Positions 21,588 through 29,845 of a DNA stretch of 40,739 nucleotides are shown one piece after another. How positions within the stretch are numbered: the first letter of the stretch is position 1; every line of letters starts with the position of its first letter. Source of the stretch: Viridibacterium sediminicola (GTDB lineage Bacteria; Pseudomonadota; Gammaproteobacteria; Burkholderiales; Rhodocyclaceae); assembly GCF_039631295.1 (NCBI RefSeq), contig NZ_JBDIVE010000017.1:1-40739 (forward strand), written 5' to 3'. Under the pieces are notes generated by a model. That model had not been told where the DNA came from. It made no database searches and saw nothing but the letters and a program-made list of their open reading frames with translations. The position numbers and the translations under genes were made by a program.

Positions 21588-22088
21588 TCAGAACGGAATG
21601 TCGTCATCGAAGTCACCCGCGAAGCCGCCGCCTGAAGCCGCGCTGGGCGCCTGACTGGCAGCCGGCGCGCTCGACCGGTTGTCGCGGGCGCTCGGGCGCG
21701 TGCTGCTACCGTATTCATTGTTATCCTGCCGCGCCGGCGCATCGCCACGACCTTCGCGGCTGCCCAGCATCTGCATGGCGTCTGCGCGGATCTCGGTGGT
21801 GTAGCGCTCCTGACCGTCCTTGTCCTGCCACTTTCGTGTGCGCAGACTGCCTTCAATATAGACTTGCGAGCCCTTGCGCAAGTATTGGCCGGCTATTTCC
21901 GCCAGACGGCCGAAAAAGACGACGCGATGCCATTCGGTCTGCTCTTTCTTGTCACCGGACGCCTTGTCCTTCCAGGTGTCCGTGGTTGCCAGGGTGACGT
22001 TGCAGATTGCGTCCCCGCTCGGTGCATAGCGCGTTTCAGGATCGCGCCCGAGATTGCCAACCAGAATCACTTTGTTTACAGATGCCAT
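21588..22088 (-). CDS. ssb: Single-stranded DNA-binding protein
   Basis: A 166-residue SSB. The OB fold fills residues 1-110 (MASVNKVILVGNLGRDPETRY, WHRVVFFGRLAEIAGQYLRKGS, YIEGSLRTRKWQDKDGQERY). A flexible Gln/Ser/Ala-rich linker follows, then the acidic tail DFDDDIPF, which recruits replication and repair proteins. GAGGAG precedes the ATG. It is the second gene of the MFS-ssb-regulator-exported protein unit, close to uvrA as in many betaproteobacteria. Confidence 0.97.
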   Translation of the reverse strand: MASVNKVILVGNLGRDPETRYAPSGDAICNVTLATTDTWKDKASGDKKEQTEWHRVVFFGRLAEIAGQYLRKGSQVYIEGSLRTRKWQDKDGQERYTTEIRADAMQMLGSREGRGDAPARQDNNEYGSSTRPSARDNRSSAPAASQAPSAASGGGFAGDFDDDIPF

Positions 22089-22131
22089 CTGGCTCTCCTC
22101 AAGATTTTAAAGATTGCGCCGGCCGTGCCAC

Positions 22132-23355
22132 TCAGGCGACGGCGGCGTCGCTTCGATAGCCAGGGCGGCGCGGGAACTTCATGCCCAGGGCAATCAGCGC
22201 CCAGGCAAAAGCCAGCACGACCGTCATGCCATGAACGCCATTGGCGCCCCAATGTACCGCAATCCACCCACCTACAACACTGCCGCCCGCAACCCCCAGC
22301 GCCTGGGTGGTATTGAAGACGCCCATCGCCGCGCCACGCAGCTGCGCTGGCGCCGCACGCGACACCAGTGAAGGCAAAGAAGCCTCCAGGACATTGAAGG
22401 CGGCAAAAAACAGCAACAACATGACGATGATGCTGACAAAACTATGCATGCCCAGCAACAGGCCCAATTGGGCAATCAGCAAGAGCAGGATCGAACCGAG
22501 GAACACCGCGCGGGTGCGGCCGTGGCGCTCGGACTGCATGATCGCCGGAATCGCCAGCACGAAGCTGCCCAGCACCACCGGCAGGTAGATGTGCCAGTGC
22601 GCGCCCAGCTCGATGTGCTGCAGACTGACCAGCTCGCGCGGCACGACGAGGAACAGCGCGGTCTGCATCACATGCAGCGAGAAGATGCCAAAGTTCAGGC
22701 GCAGCAGACCCGTGTCATGCAAGGCCTGACTCAGCGGCAAGGGCTGCGGCGTGTGAGCCTGCTCCGGCACATCCGGCACCACGCTGTGCAGCAGTGGAAT
22801 AGCCGCCAGCGCCAGCGCTGCAATCAGCAGGAACATGCCGCGCATGCCGATCCAGCCATAGAGCCCCGGCGCCGCCACCAGCGAGACCGAGAACACCAGG
22901 CCGATGGTTGAGCCAATCATCGCCATCACCTTGGTGCGATGCTGTTCGCGCGTGAGGTCGGCAGCCAGCGCCATCACCGCAGCCGAGATGGCACCGGCGC
23001 CTTGCAGGCTACGCGCCGCAATCATCCAGTAGATATCGGGCGCCCAGGCTGCCATCAAGGCGCCCAGCGCAAACAGCAGCAAACCGAAGGTAATCACCGG
23101 CTTGCGGCCAAAACGATCCGAGGCGTAGCCGAGCGGCAGGTAGAGGAAGGCCTGCACCAGCATGAAGATGCCGAAGGCCCAGGACACCAGCTGGAAGTTA
23201 TCGCCCCCCGGCAGCGCGGACGCAAAAACGGTAAATACCGGCAGCACGAGGAACAGGCCCAGCATGCGCAAACCGAAGATCGCTGCGAGCGAGATGCCGA
23301 CTCGCCATTCCTTGGCGGACATGCGATCAGGCGTTACGACGGATTCATGACTCAT
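22132..23355 (-). CDS. MFS transporter (YajR-like multidrug/sugar-type)
   Basis: A 407-residue inner membrane protein with 12 predicted helices. GYASDRFGRKPVITFGLLLFA is the MFS loop 2-3 motif, and GLRMLGLFLVLPVFTVFASAL and GAISAAVMALAADLTREQHRTKVMAMIG are typical of the YajR branch, though the extra C-terminal YAM domain of E. coli YajR is missing. The substrate is unknown; efflux is the usual guess for this branch. ATG 23355 was chosen as the first Met of the conserved region, without a good ribosome site. It is divergent from uvrA and upstream of ssb, a neighbourhood common in betaproteobacteria. Confidence 0.87.
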   Translation of the reverse strand: MSHESVVTPDRMSAKEWRVGISLAAIFGLRMLGLFLVLPVFTVFASALPGGDNFQLVSWAFGIFMLVQAFLYLPLGYASDRFGRKPVITFGLLLFALGALMAAWAPDIYWMIAARSLQGAGAISAAVMALAADLTREQHRTKVMAMIGSTIGLVFSVSLVAAPGLYGWIGMRGMFLLIAALALAAIPLLHSVVPDVPEQAHTPQPLPLSQALHDTGLLRLNFGIFSLHVMQTALFLVVPRELVSLQHIELGAHWHIYLPVVLGSFVLAIPAIMQSERHGRTRAVFLGSILLLLIAQLGLLLGMHSFVSIIVMLLLFFAAFNVLEASLPSLVSRAAPAQLRGAAMGVFNTTQALGVAGGSVVGGWIAVHWGANGVHGMTVVLAFAWALIALGMKFPRRPGYRSDAAVA

Positions 23356-23491
23356 TGACAAGGGGCGAACATCGACCCGCACGCAAAGTGCCGCCGAAGC
23401 CGGACAGGGATGGAATAGCTTGCGATTTTAGCAGACTGCCCCGACTGCGGGCCGGCATTCGGGCGCCCGCGCGCTGGACGGAAGATTGCGC

Positions 23492-23521
23492 TTGGCCCTC
23501 AGCCCTGCGCAAAGTTATAGT
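23492..23521 (+). promoter_or_regulatory. Possible uvrA promoter
   Basis: TTGGCC (-35) and TATAGT (-10) are separated by 18 bases, ending 28 bases before the uvrA ATG. No LexA-type CTGT-N8-ACAG site is seen in the whole 194-base gap 23356-23549, which otherwise holds no recognisable feature. Confidence 0.4.
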
Positions 23522-23549
23522 TGCGGGTTACTCACGTGCAGACCCCCTC

Positions 23550-26372
23550 ATGGAATGGATCAGGATTCGCGGCGCCCGGACGCACAATCTCAAGAACGTC
23601 AATGCCGACATTCCGCGTAACCAGCTGACGGTCATCACCGGTCTCTCCGGTTCGGGCAAGAGTTCGCTGGCTTTCGATACGCTGTACGCCGAAGGGCAGC
23701 GCCGCTACGTCGAGTCGCTGTCGGCCTACGCGCGGCAATTCCTGCAGCTGATGGAAAAGCCCGATGTCGATCTGATCGAGGGCCTGTCGCCGGCGATTTC
23801 CATCGAGCAGAAGGCGACCAGCCACAATCCGCGTTCCACCGTCGGCACGGTCACCGAGATCCACGACTACATGCGCCTGCTGTTCGCACGCGCCGGCACG
23901 CCGCACTGCCCGGATCACCAGCTGCCGCTGGAATCACAAACCGTCTCGCAGATGGTCGATCATGTGCTTGCGCTGCCCGAAGGCACTGGCGTGATGATCC
24001 TCGCGCCGGTGGTCAGCGAGCGCAAAGGCCAGCACGAAGAGCTGATCGCCGAGCTGCGCGCGCAAGGCTTCATCCGTCTGCGCGTCAATGGCGAGATCTG
24101 CGAGATCGACGCCGTGCCGGCCCTGGCCAAGACCAGCAAGCACAGCATCGACGTGGTGGTGGACCGCCTGCGTGTGCGCCCCGATTCACGCCAGCGCCTG
24201 GCCGAGAGCTTCGAAACCGCCCTGGCGCACGCCGAGGGGCGCGCCATTGCGCTGGAGATGGAGAGCGGCACCGAGCATCTGTTCTCGGCACGCTACGCCT
24301 GCCCGCAGTGCGGCTTCGTGGTGCAGGAACTCGAACCGCGCCTGTTCTCCTTCAACAACCCGGTCGGCGCCTGCCCGGAATGCGACGGCTTGGGCAGCCT
24401 GGAATTCTTCGATCCACAGCGCGTGGTCGCCCACCCCGAGCTGTCGCTCGCCTCCGGCGCGATCCGCGGCTGGGACAAGCGCAACCAGTTCTACTTCCAG
24501 ATGCTGCTGGGGCTGGCCAGCGCCTATGACTTCGATGTCGAAGCGCCTTTCGAGTCGCTCAGCGAGGAAGTGCGCCAGGTCGTGCTGTTCGGTTCGGGCA
24601 CGCGCAAACTGCCCTTCAAGTACCTCTCCGAATCCGGCCGCATGGTCACCAAGGAGCACAGCTTCGAAGGCATCGTGCCGAATCTGGAGCGTCGCTACAA
24701 GGAAACCGATTCTGTGGTCGTGCGCGAAGAGCTGGCCAAGTACCGCAGCGTGCAGGCCTGCCCGGCCTGTGGCGGCAGCCGCCTGCGCCGTGAAGCGCGC
24801 TTCGTGCGCATCGGTACGCGTACCTTGCCCGAACTGGGCAACCTGCCGATCGGCCAGTGCCGCGACTATTTCCAGAATACCCAGCTCACAGGCAACAAAG
24901 CGCAGGTGGCGGACAAGGTGATGAAGGAAATCGTCACCCGGCTGCAGTTCCTGATCGATGTCGGGCTCAATTATCTGAGCCTCAACCGCAGCGCTGACAC
25001 CTTGTCGGGCGGCGAAGCACAGCGCATCCGCCTGGCTTCGCAAATCGGTTCGGGCCTCACCGGCGTCATGTACGTGCTCGACGAGCCTTCAATCGGCCTG
25101 CACCAACGTGACAATGATCGCCTGCTGGGCACCCTGCAGCGCCTGCGCGACATCGGCAATACGGTGATCGTCGTCGAACATGATGAAGACGCGATCCGCA
25201 TGGCTGATTACGTCATCGATATGGGTCCGGGCGCCGGCGAACACGGCGGCGAAATCGTCGCCATGGGCCTGCCCGCCGAAGTCGCCGCGAATCCGCAATC
25301 GGCGACAGGCGCTTATCTGTCCGGCCGCCGCAGCATCGAAGTGCCGGCCCAGCGCCGAGCGCCAGACGCTGAGCGCATGCTGCGCCTCAGTGGTGCGCGC
25401 GGCAATAATCTCAAAGATGTCAGCATGGCCTTGCCGGTTGGCCTGATGACCTGCGTCACCGGCGTTTCCGGCTCGGGCAAATCCACCTTGATCAACGACA
25501 CCCTGTATGCCGTCGCAGCGCGTGCCATCAATGGCTCGTCCATCGAGCCGGCGCCTTACGCGCAAGTCGAGGGACTGGAGTTCTTCGACAAGATCATCAG
25601 CGTCGATCAGTCCCCGATTGGCCGCACGCCGCGCTCCAATCCGGCCACCTACACCGGCCTGCTGACGCCGATCCGCGAACTGTTTGCCGGCACGCCGGAA
25701 GCACGCACGCGCGGCTACGAGCCGGGGCGCTTCTCCTTCAACGTCAAGGGCGGGCGCTGTGAAGCCTGTCAGGGCGACGGCATGCTGCGCGTGGAGATGC
25801 ACTTCTTGCCGGACGTCTTCGTGCCCTGCGATGTCTGCCACGGCAAGCGCTACAACCGCGAAACCCTGGAAGTACGTTACAAGGGCCGCAATATTGCCGA
25901 GATTCTGGAGATGACGGTCGAAGACGCACAGCGCTTCTTCGAAGCCGTGCCCGGCATCGCGCGCAAGCTCGACACCCTGATCGAAGTCGGCCTCGGCTAC
26001 ATCCGCCTCGGCCAGAGCGCGACCACACTGTCGGGCGGCGAGGCGCAACGCGTCAAGCTGGCGCTCGAACTCTCCAAGCGCGACACCGGCCGCACCCTGT
26101 TCATCCTCGACGAGCCAACGACGGGTTTGCACTTCCAGGACATCGAGCTGCTGCTCAAGGTGCTGCAGCGCCTGCGCGACGCCGGCAATACCATCGTGGT
26201 GATCGAACACAATCTCGATGTGATCAAGACCGCCGACTGGCTGATCGATCTGGGCCCGGAAGGCGGCAACGGCGGCGGCGAGATCCTCGTCTCCGGCACG
26301 CCGGAAACCGTCGCCGAGCATCCGCTCAGCCACACCGGCCGCTACCTCAAGCGCATCCTCGCCAAAGCCTGA
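23550..26372 (+). CDS. uvrA: Excinuclease ABC subunit A
   Basis: A 940-residue protein, the same length as E. coli UvrA, which detects DNA damage with UvrB and starts nucleotide excision repair. There are two ABC ATPase modules. Walker A sites are GLSGSGKSSLAFDT (about 31-44) and GVSGSGKSTLINDT (about 640). Signature motifs are LSGGEAQRIRLASQIGSGL and LSGGEAQRVKLALELSKR. Zinc modules are CPQCGF with CPECDG, and CEACQGDG with CDVCHG. ATG 23550 gives the canonical MEWIRIRGARTHNLKNV start; the longer upstream frame is not conserved-looking. It is divergent from the MFS-ssb unit and convergent with rplQ. Confidence 0.98.
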   Translation: MEWIRIRGARTHNLKNVNADIPRNQLTVITGLSGSGKSSLAFDTLYAEGQRRYVESLSAYARQFLQLMEKPDVDLIEGLSPAISIEQKATSHNPRSTVGTVTEIHDYMRLLFARAGTPHCPDHQLPLESQTVSQMVDHVLALPEGTGVMILAPVVSERKGQHEELIAELRAQGFIRLRVNGEICEIDAVPALAKTSKHSIDVVVDRLRVRPDSRQRLAESFETALAHAEGRAIALEMESGTEHLFSARYACPQCGFVVQELEPRLFSFNNPVGACPECDGLGSLEFFDPQRVVAHPELSLASGAIRGWDKRNQFYFQMLLGLASAYDFDVEAPFESLSEEVRQVVLFGSGTRKLPFKYLSESGRMVTKEHSFEGIVPNLERRYKETDSVVVREELAKYRSVQACPACGGSRLRREARFVRIGTRTLPELGNLPIGQCRDYFQNTQLTGNKAQVADKVMKEIVTRLQFLIDVGLNYLSLNRSADTLSGGEAQRIRLASQIGSGLTGVMYVLDEPSIGLHQRDNDRLLGTLQRLRDIGNTVIVVEHDEDAIRMADYVIDMGPGAGEHGGEIVAMGLPAEVAANPQSATGAYLSGRRSIEVPAQRRAPDAERMLRLSGARGNNLKDVSMALPVGLMTCVTGVSGSGKSTLINDTLYAVAARAINGSSIEPAPYAQVEGLEFFDKIISVDQSPIGRTPRSNPATYTGLLTPIRELFAGTPEARTRGYEPGRFSFNVKGGRCEACQGDGMLRVEMHFLPDVFVPCDVCHGKRYNRETLEVRYKGRNIAEILEMTVEDAQRFFEAVPGIARKLDTLIEVGLGYIRLGQSATTLSGGEAQRVKLALELSKRDTGRTLFILDEPTTGLHFQDIELLLKVLQRLRDAGNTIVVIEHNLDVIKTADWLIDLGPEGGNGGGEILVSGTPETVAEHPLSHTGRYLKRILAKA

Positions 26373-26425
26373 ACAACAGCGCTTTGGCGACGCAGCAGAT
26401 AGTCGGCAATCACTTGCGACAGACG

Positions 26426-26454
26426 AAAAAAAGCCCGCACGCAGCGGGCTTTTT
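26426..26454. terminator. Bidirectional terminator between uvrA and rplQ
   Basis: GCCCGC/GCGGGC with a 5-base loop, extended by an A-run on the left (26426-26432) and a T-run on the right (26450-26454). It can end uvrA transcription on the plus strand, and on the minus strand the ribosomal alpha operon, 20 bases past the rplQ stop. Confidence 0.9.
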
Positions 26455-26474
26455 CTTGAAGCTTGCAGCAGTGC

Positions 26475-26873
26475 TTACTCAGCCACCACTTCACCGCTCA
26501 CCACTTCGCCGCCTTCAGGACGGTCCAGCAGTTCGACGTAAGCCATCGGAGCCTTGTCGCCAACGCGGAAACCACACTTCAGGATACGCAGGTAACCACC
26601 ATTGCGTGCCGAGAAACGCGGGCCCAGTTCGTTGAAGACCTTGACGACCATGTCACGGTCACGCAGGCGATCGAAAGCCAGACGGCGATTTGCCAGGCTG
26701 GGCTTCTTGCCGAGGGTGATGATGGGTTCAACAACGCGACGCAGTTCCTTTGCCTTCGGCAGCGTGGTCTTGATGACCTCGTGACGCAGCAAGGAGTTGG
26801 TCATGTTGCGCAGCATCGCGAGGCGATGGCTGCTGGTGCGATTGAGTTTGCGGAGTCCGTTACCGTGACGCAT
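26475..26873 (-). CDS. rplQ: 50S ribosomal protein L17
   Basis: A 132-residue protein, MRHGNGLRKLNRTSSHRLAM at the start, with the KTTLPKAKELRRVVEPIITLGK core of L17. It binds near the polypeptide exit tunnel. Last gene of the alpha operon, 44 bases after rpoA and before a strong terminator. Confidence 0.98.
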   Translation of the reverse strand: MRHGNGLRKLNRTSSHRLAMLRNMTNSLLRHEVIKTTLPKAKELRRVVEPIITLGKKPSLANRRLAFDRLRDRDMVVKVFNELGPRFSARNGGYLRILKCGFRVGDKAPMAYVELLDRPEGGEVVSGEVVAE

Positions 26874-26917
26874 TTTATTTTCCTTATGCCCTGTGTCAGC
26901 TCAGTGCCAACCGAGCT

Positions 26918-27898
26918 TCAGCTGAGTTTTTCCAGCCCTGCGGGCGGCCAGTTTTCCAGTTTCATGCCCAGCGTGAGACCACGCGAAGCAAGCACATCCT
27001 TGATCTCGTTGAGCGACTTGCGACCCAGATTCGGCGTCTTGAGCAGCTCGGTCTCGGTGCGCTGGATCAGATCACCGATGTAGTAAATGTTTTCAGCCTT
27101 CAAGCAGTTGGCCGAACGCACCGTCAGCTCCAGATCATCGACCGGACGCAGCAGGATCGGGTCAATGCTCGGCGCACGCGGCGCTTCTGCAGCAACCGGC
27201 GTACCTTCGAGGTCAGCGAACACCGACAGCTGATCCATCAGCACGCGAGCGGCGTAGCGAATCGCTTCTTCCGGCTCGACTGCACCGTTGGTTTCGATAT
27301 CGATCACCAGACGATCCAGGTCGGTACGCTGCTCAACACGAGCGCTCTCGACTTGGTAGCTGACACGGCGCACGGGGCTGAACGAAGCGTCCAGCATCAC
27401 GCGACCGATGGTCTTGCTTTCAGCCGACACCGGACGGGCATTGCCGGGCACATAGCCACGGCCTTGCTCGATACGGATCTGCATGTCCAGCTTGCCACCC
27501 GGTGCCAGGTGAGCGATCACGTGGTCCGGATTGACGATCTCGACATCATGCGACAGCTCGATATCCGAGGCCTTGACAACACCTTCGCCAGACTTGGACA
27601 GGCGCACCACGGTATCGGTACGGCTGTGCAGCTTGAACACCACACCCTTGAGGTTGAGGAGGATGTCGACGACATCTTCACGCACACCGTCAATGGTCGA
27701 GTACTCGTGCAACACGCCATCAATCGACACTTCCGTAGCCGCATGGCCGGGCAGCGACGACAGCAGGATGCGACGCAGCGCATTGCCCAGCGTGTGGCCA
27801 TAGCCACGTTCAAACGGTTCCATCACCACCTGGGCATGCACCGGAGAAACGTTCTGGACGTCAATGATGCGTGGCTTCAACAGGCTGTTACTCTGCAT
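26918..27898 (-). CDS. rpoA: DNA-directed RNA polymerase subunit alpha
   Basis: A 326-residue alpha subunit. The N-terminal domain (about 1-235) dimerises and scaffolds beta/beta' (EPFERGYGHTLGNALRRILLSSLPGHAATEV, and GRGYVPGN). The C-terminal domain (about 245-326) has the DNA- and activator-contacting helices in LTVRSANCLKAENIYYIGDL and LNEIKDVLASRGLTLGMKL. Normal family length is about 327. It sits between rpsD and rplQ as expected. A 64-base gap with a hairpin at the rpsD stop precedes it. Confidence 0.99.
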   Translation of the reverse strand: MQSNSLLKPRIIDVQNVSPVHAQVVMEPFERGYGHTLGNALRRILLSSLPGHAATEVSIDGVLHEYSTIDGVREDVVDILLNLKGVVFKLHSRTDTVVRLSKSGEGVVKASDIELSHDVEIVNPDHVIAHLAPGGKLDMQIRIEQGRGYVPGNARPVSAESKTIGRVMLDASFSPVRRVSYQVESARVEQRTDLDRLVIDIETNGAVEPEEAIRYAARVLMDQLSVFADLEGTPVAAEAPRAPSIDPILLRPVDDLELTVRSANCLKAENIYYIGDLIQRTETELLKTPNLGRKSLNEIKDVLASRGLTLGMKLENWPPAGLEKLS

Positions 27899-27950
27899 TG
27901 CTTATCCTTCTTGAAGGAATCTTTGAGGACAAGGAGAACGGGATCAAACA

Positions 27951-27973
27951 ACTCGCGCTGTATTAGCGCGAGT
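27951..27973. terminator. Perfect hairpin spanning the rpsD stop codon
   Basis: A 9-bp perfect inverted repeat ACTCGCGCT/AGCGCGAGT around GTATT. The rpsD stop codon lies within the stem-loop. On the minus strand TGTTTGATC follows, which is only mildly T-rich, so it could be an attenuator or mRNA processing/stability element between rpsD and rpoA rather than a full terminator. Confidence 0.5.
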
Positions 27974-28592
27974 ACAGTTCGACCACAAGGCTCTCGTTGA
28001 TGGTCGAGGGCAGTTCCGCACGTTGCGGGTAAGCCTTGAACACACCCTTGCCAGCCTTGGCATCCACTTCCAGCCATTCCGGGAAGCCACGGCCTTCAGC
28101 CGCTTCCAGCGCAGCCTTCACACGCAGATGACCCTTGGTCGACTCTGCCAGCTGAACCACATCACCCGGGCGCAGCGTGTAGGAAGGAATATTCACGCGC
28201 TTGCCGTTGACCAGCACGCCGTTGTGGCGAACCACTTGACGCGCTTCTGCACGCGAAGCACCGAAGCCCATGCGGAACGCCACAGCGTCCAGACGGCCTT
28301 CCAGCAGTTGCAGCAGGTTTTCACCGGTCTGACCCTTCTTGCGGTCAGCTTCGAAGTAGGTCTTGCGGAATTGACGCTCGAGCACGCCGTAGATACGACG
28401 GATCTTTTGCTTTTCACGCAGCTGCTGACCGTAACCGGACAGACGCTGACCAGATTTTTGACCATGCTGTCCAGGAGCGTATGCACGACGCTCGATTGCG
28501 CACTTGTCGGTGAAACACTTTTCGCCCTTGAGGAAGAGCTTTTCACCTTCGCGACGGCACTGACGGCACTTGGGGTCGAGATTGCGGGCCAC
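27963..28592 (-). CDS. rpsD: 30S ribosomal protein S4
   Basis: A 209-residue protein with an S4 RNA-binding domain (RLDAVAFRMGFGASRAEARQVVRHNGVLVNGK). Cys 9, 12, 26 and 31 are all present near the N-terminus, so this is a zinc-type (C-plus) S4. It nucleates 30S assembly, and in E. coli it represses the alpha operon by binding its leader. It lies 13 bases after rpsK. A perfect hairpin covers its stop codon. Confidence 0.99.
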   Translation of the reverse strand: MARNLDPKCRQCRREGEKLFLKGEKCFTDKCAIERRAYAPGQHGQKSGQRLSGYGQQLREKQKIRRIYGVLERQFRKTYFEADRKKGQTGENLLQLLEGRLDAVAFRMGFGASRAEARQVVRHNGVLVNGKRVNIPSYTLRPGDVVQLAESTKGHLRVKAALEAAEGRGFPEWLEVDAKAGKGVFKAYPQRAELPSTINESLVVELYSR

Positions 28593-28605
28593 TATTTACT
28601 CCTTC

Positions 28606-28995
28606 TTAGATGCGGCGGCGCTTCGGCGGACGGCAGCCGTTGTGCGGGATCGGGGTGATGTCGGTGATCGACGTAATCTTCAGGCCCAGCGCGTTGAGCG
28701 CACGGACAGCGGATTCACGACCAGGACCAGGGCCCTTGATACGCACTTCCAGATTCTTGACACCGCACTCCTGGGCAGCCTTGCCGGCGGCTTCAGCAGC
28801 CACCTGCGCAGCAAACGGCGTGCTCTTGCGGGAGCCCTTGAAGCCGGCCCCACCCGAGGTAGCCCACGACAGGGCATTGCCCTGACGGTCGGTAATCGTA
28901 ATGATCGTATTGTTGAAGGAAGCGTGAACGTGGGCGATACCCTCGGCAACGTTCTTCTTGACCTTCTTGCGAACCTTCGCAGCAGTCTTAGCCAT
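28606..28995 (-). CDS. rpsK: 30S ribosomal protein S11
   Basis: A 129-residue protein with the S11 pattern: GIAHVHASFNNTIITITDRQGN, SWATSGGAGFKGSRKSTPFAAQ, and the C-terminal ITDITPIPHNGCRPPKRRRI. It forms part of the platform of the small subunit near the mRNA exit. It lies 12 bases after rpsM in the alpha operon. Confidence 0.99.
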   Translation of the reverse strand: MAKTAAKVRKKVKKNVAEGIAHVHASFNNTIITITDRQGNALSWATSGGAGFKGSRKSTPFAAQVAAEAAGKAAQECGVKNLEVRIKGPGPGRESAVRALNALGLKITSITDITPIPHNGCRPPKRRRI

Positions 28996-29007
28996 GTTTA
29001 TTCCTGA

Positions 29008-29370
29008 TTACTTCTTGCCAGCGATCGTCTTGCGCGGACCTTTGCGGGTACGCGCATTCGTGCGGGTGCGTTGCCCACGGCACGGCAAGCCGCGACGATG
29101 ACGCACACCACGGTAGCAGCCCAGATCCATCAGACGCTTGATGTTCATGGTCACTTCACGGCGCAGGTCACCCTCAACCGTGAACTTACCCACTTCATCA
29201 CGCAGACGTTCCATCTGCTCTTCTGTGAGATCCTTGACTTTGGCGCTGCGCGGCACACCCGCGGCATCGCACACCTTCTGAGCACGCGTGCGACCAACGC
29301 CGTAGATGGCGGTCAGCGCAATTTCTGCGTGCTTGTGGTTCGGAATGTTTACACCAGCAATCCGGGCCAT
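29008..29370 (-). CDS. rpsM: 30S ribosomal protein S13
   Basis: A 120-residue protein, MARIAGVNIPNHKHAEIALTAIYG at the start and RGLPCRGQRTRTNARTRKGPRKT at the end. It sits in the 30S head and contacts the P-site tRNA and L5. First gene of the alpha operon, preceded by its own promoter. Confidence 0.99.
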   Translation of the reverse strand: MARIAGVNIPNHKHAEIALTAIYGVGRTRAQKVCDAAGVPRSAKVKDLTEEQMERLRDEVGKFTVEGDLRREVTMNIKRLMDLGCYRGVRHRRGLPCRGQRTRTNARTRKGPRKTIAGKK

Positions 29371-29424
29371 GACTTTTAACCTTTTCTTGTGACCTGTGTT
29401 GGCCTTGCAGCCACCGCGTCTTTT

Positions 29425-29442
29425 CGCCTAAAACTAAAGGCG
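29425..29442 (-). promoter_or_regulatory. Hairpin in the alpha-operon leader
   Basis: CGCCTAAAACTAAAGGCG can form a 5-bp CGCCT/AGGCG stem, extended by A/T pairs. It lies between the alpha promoter and rpsM. In E. coli the rpsM leader folds into a pseudoknot bound by S4; whether this hairpin is part of such a site is not proven. Confidence 0.35.
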
Positions 29443-29460
29443 CAAGAAGCGAAACACAAA

Positions 29461-29489
29461 ATTATAACAGACTTGTGTTCGTCAATCAA
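29461..29489 (-). promoter_or_regulatory. Alpha-operon promoter (rpsM)
   Basis: Minus strand: -35 TTGATT (complement of 29484-29489, overlapping the rpmJ stop), a 17-base spacer, and a perfect -10 TATAAT (complement of 29461-29466). It faces rpsM, about 90 bases away, and explains the unusually AT-rich gap after rpmJ. Confidence 0.75.
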
Positions 29490-29599
29490 CCTTGACGCTG
29501 CTTGTGGCGCGGATCTTCACAGATCACACGGACCACGCCCTTGCGGCGGATGATTTTGCACTTGCGGCAAATCTGCTTGACCGAAGCTTGTACTCGCAT
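29486..29599 (-). CDS. rpmJ: 50S ribosomal protein L36
   Basis: A 37-residue protein, MRVQASVKQICRKCKIIRRKG then VVRVICEDPRHKQRQG. C11, C14, C27 and H32 form the CCCH zinc site, so this is the zinc-containing form. GAGGAG-like GAGTTGG precedes the ATG. Last gene of the spc operon, 24 bases after infA. Too short for most ORF lists. Confidence 0.98.
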   Translation of the reverse strand: MRVQASVKQICRKCKIIRRKGVVRVICEDPRHKQRQG

Positions 29600-29623
29600 T
29601 TTCCAACTCCTCAACAATCTTTC

Positions 29624-29842
29624 TCACTTGGCGCGGAAGGTAATCCGCCCCTTGGTGAGGTCATAGGGTGTCAGCTGAACTGTCACCTTGTCGCCCGGTA
29701 GAATCCGGATGTAATGCATGCGCATCTTGCCGGAGATGTGGCCCAACACCATGTGGCCATTTTCCAGCTTGACCTTGAAGGTCGCGTTAGGCAGGGTTTC
29801 TGTCACTTCCCCCTGCATCTCGATCATATCTTCCTTCGACAT
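29624..29842 (-). CDS. infA: Translation initiation factor IF-1
   Basis: A 72-residue S1/OB-fold protein, MSKEDMIEMQGEVTETLPNA at the start, with LGHISGKMRMHYIRILPGDKV and YDLTKGRITFRAK. It occupies the A site of the 30S subunit during initiation. It lies 3 bases after secY. Its place between secY and rpmJ is typical of betaproteobacteria and differs from E. coli. Confidence 0.98.
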   Translation of the reverse strand: MSKEDMIEMQGEVTETLPNATFKVKLENGHMVLGHISGKMRMHYIRILPGDKVTVQLTPYDLTKGRITFRAK

Positions 29843-29845
29843 AGC

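Noticed and set aside
23355..23549. N-terminal extension of uvrA by 65 residues
   Set aside because: UvrA proteins start at the MEWIRIRGA-like segment, and the extension reads as non-coding upstream DNA.
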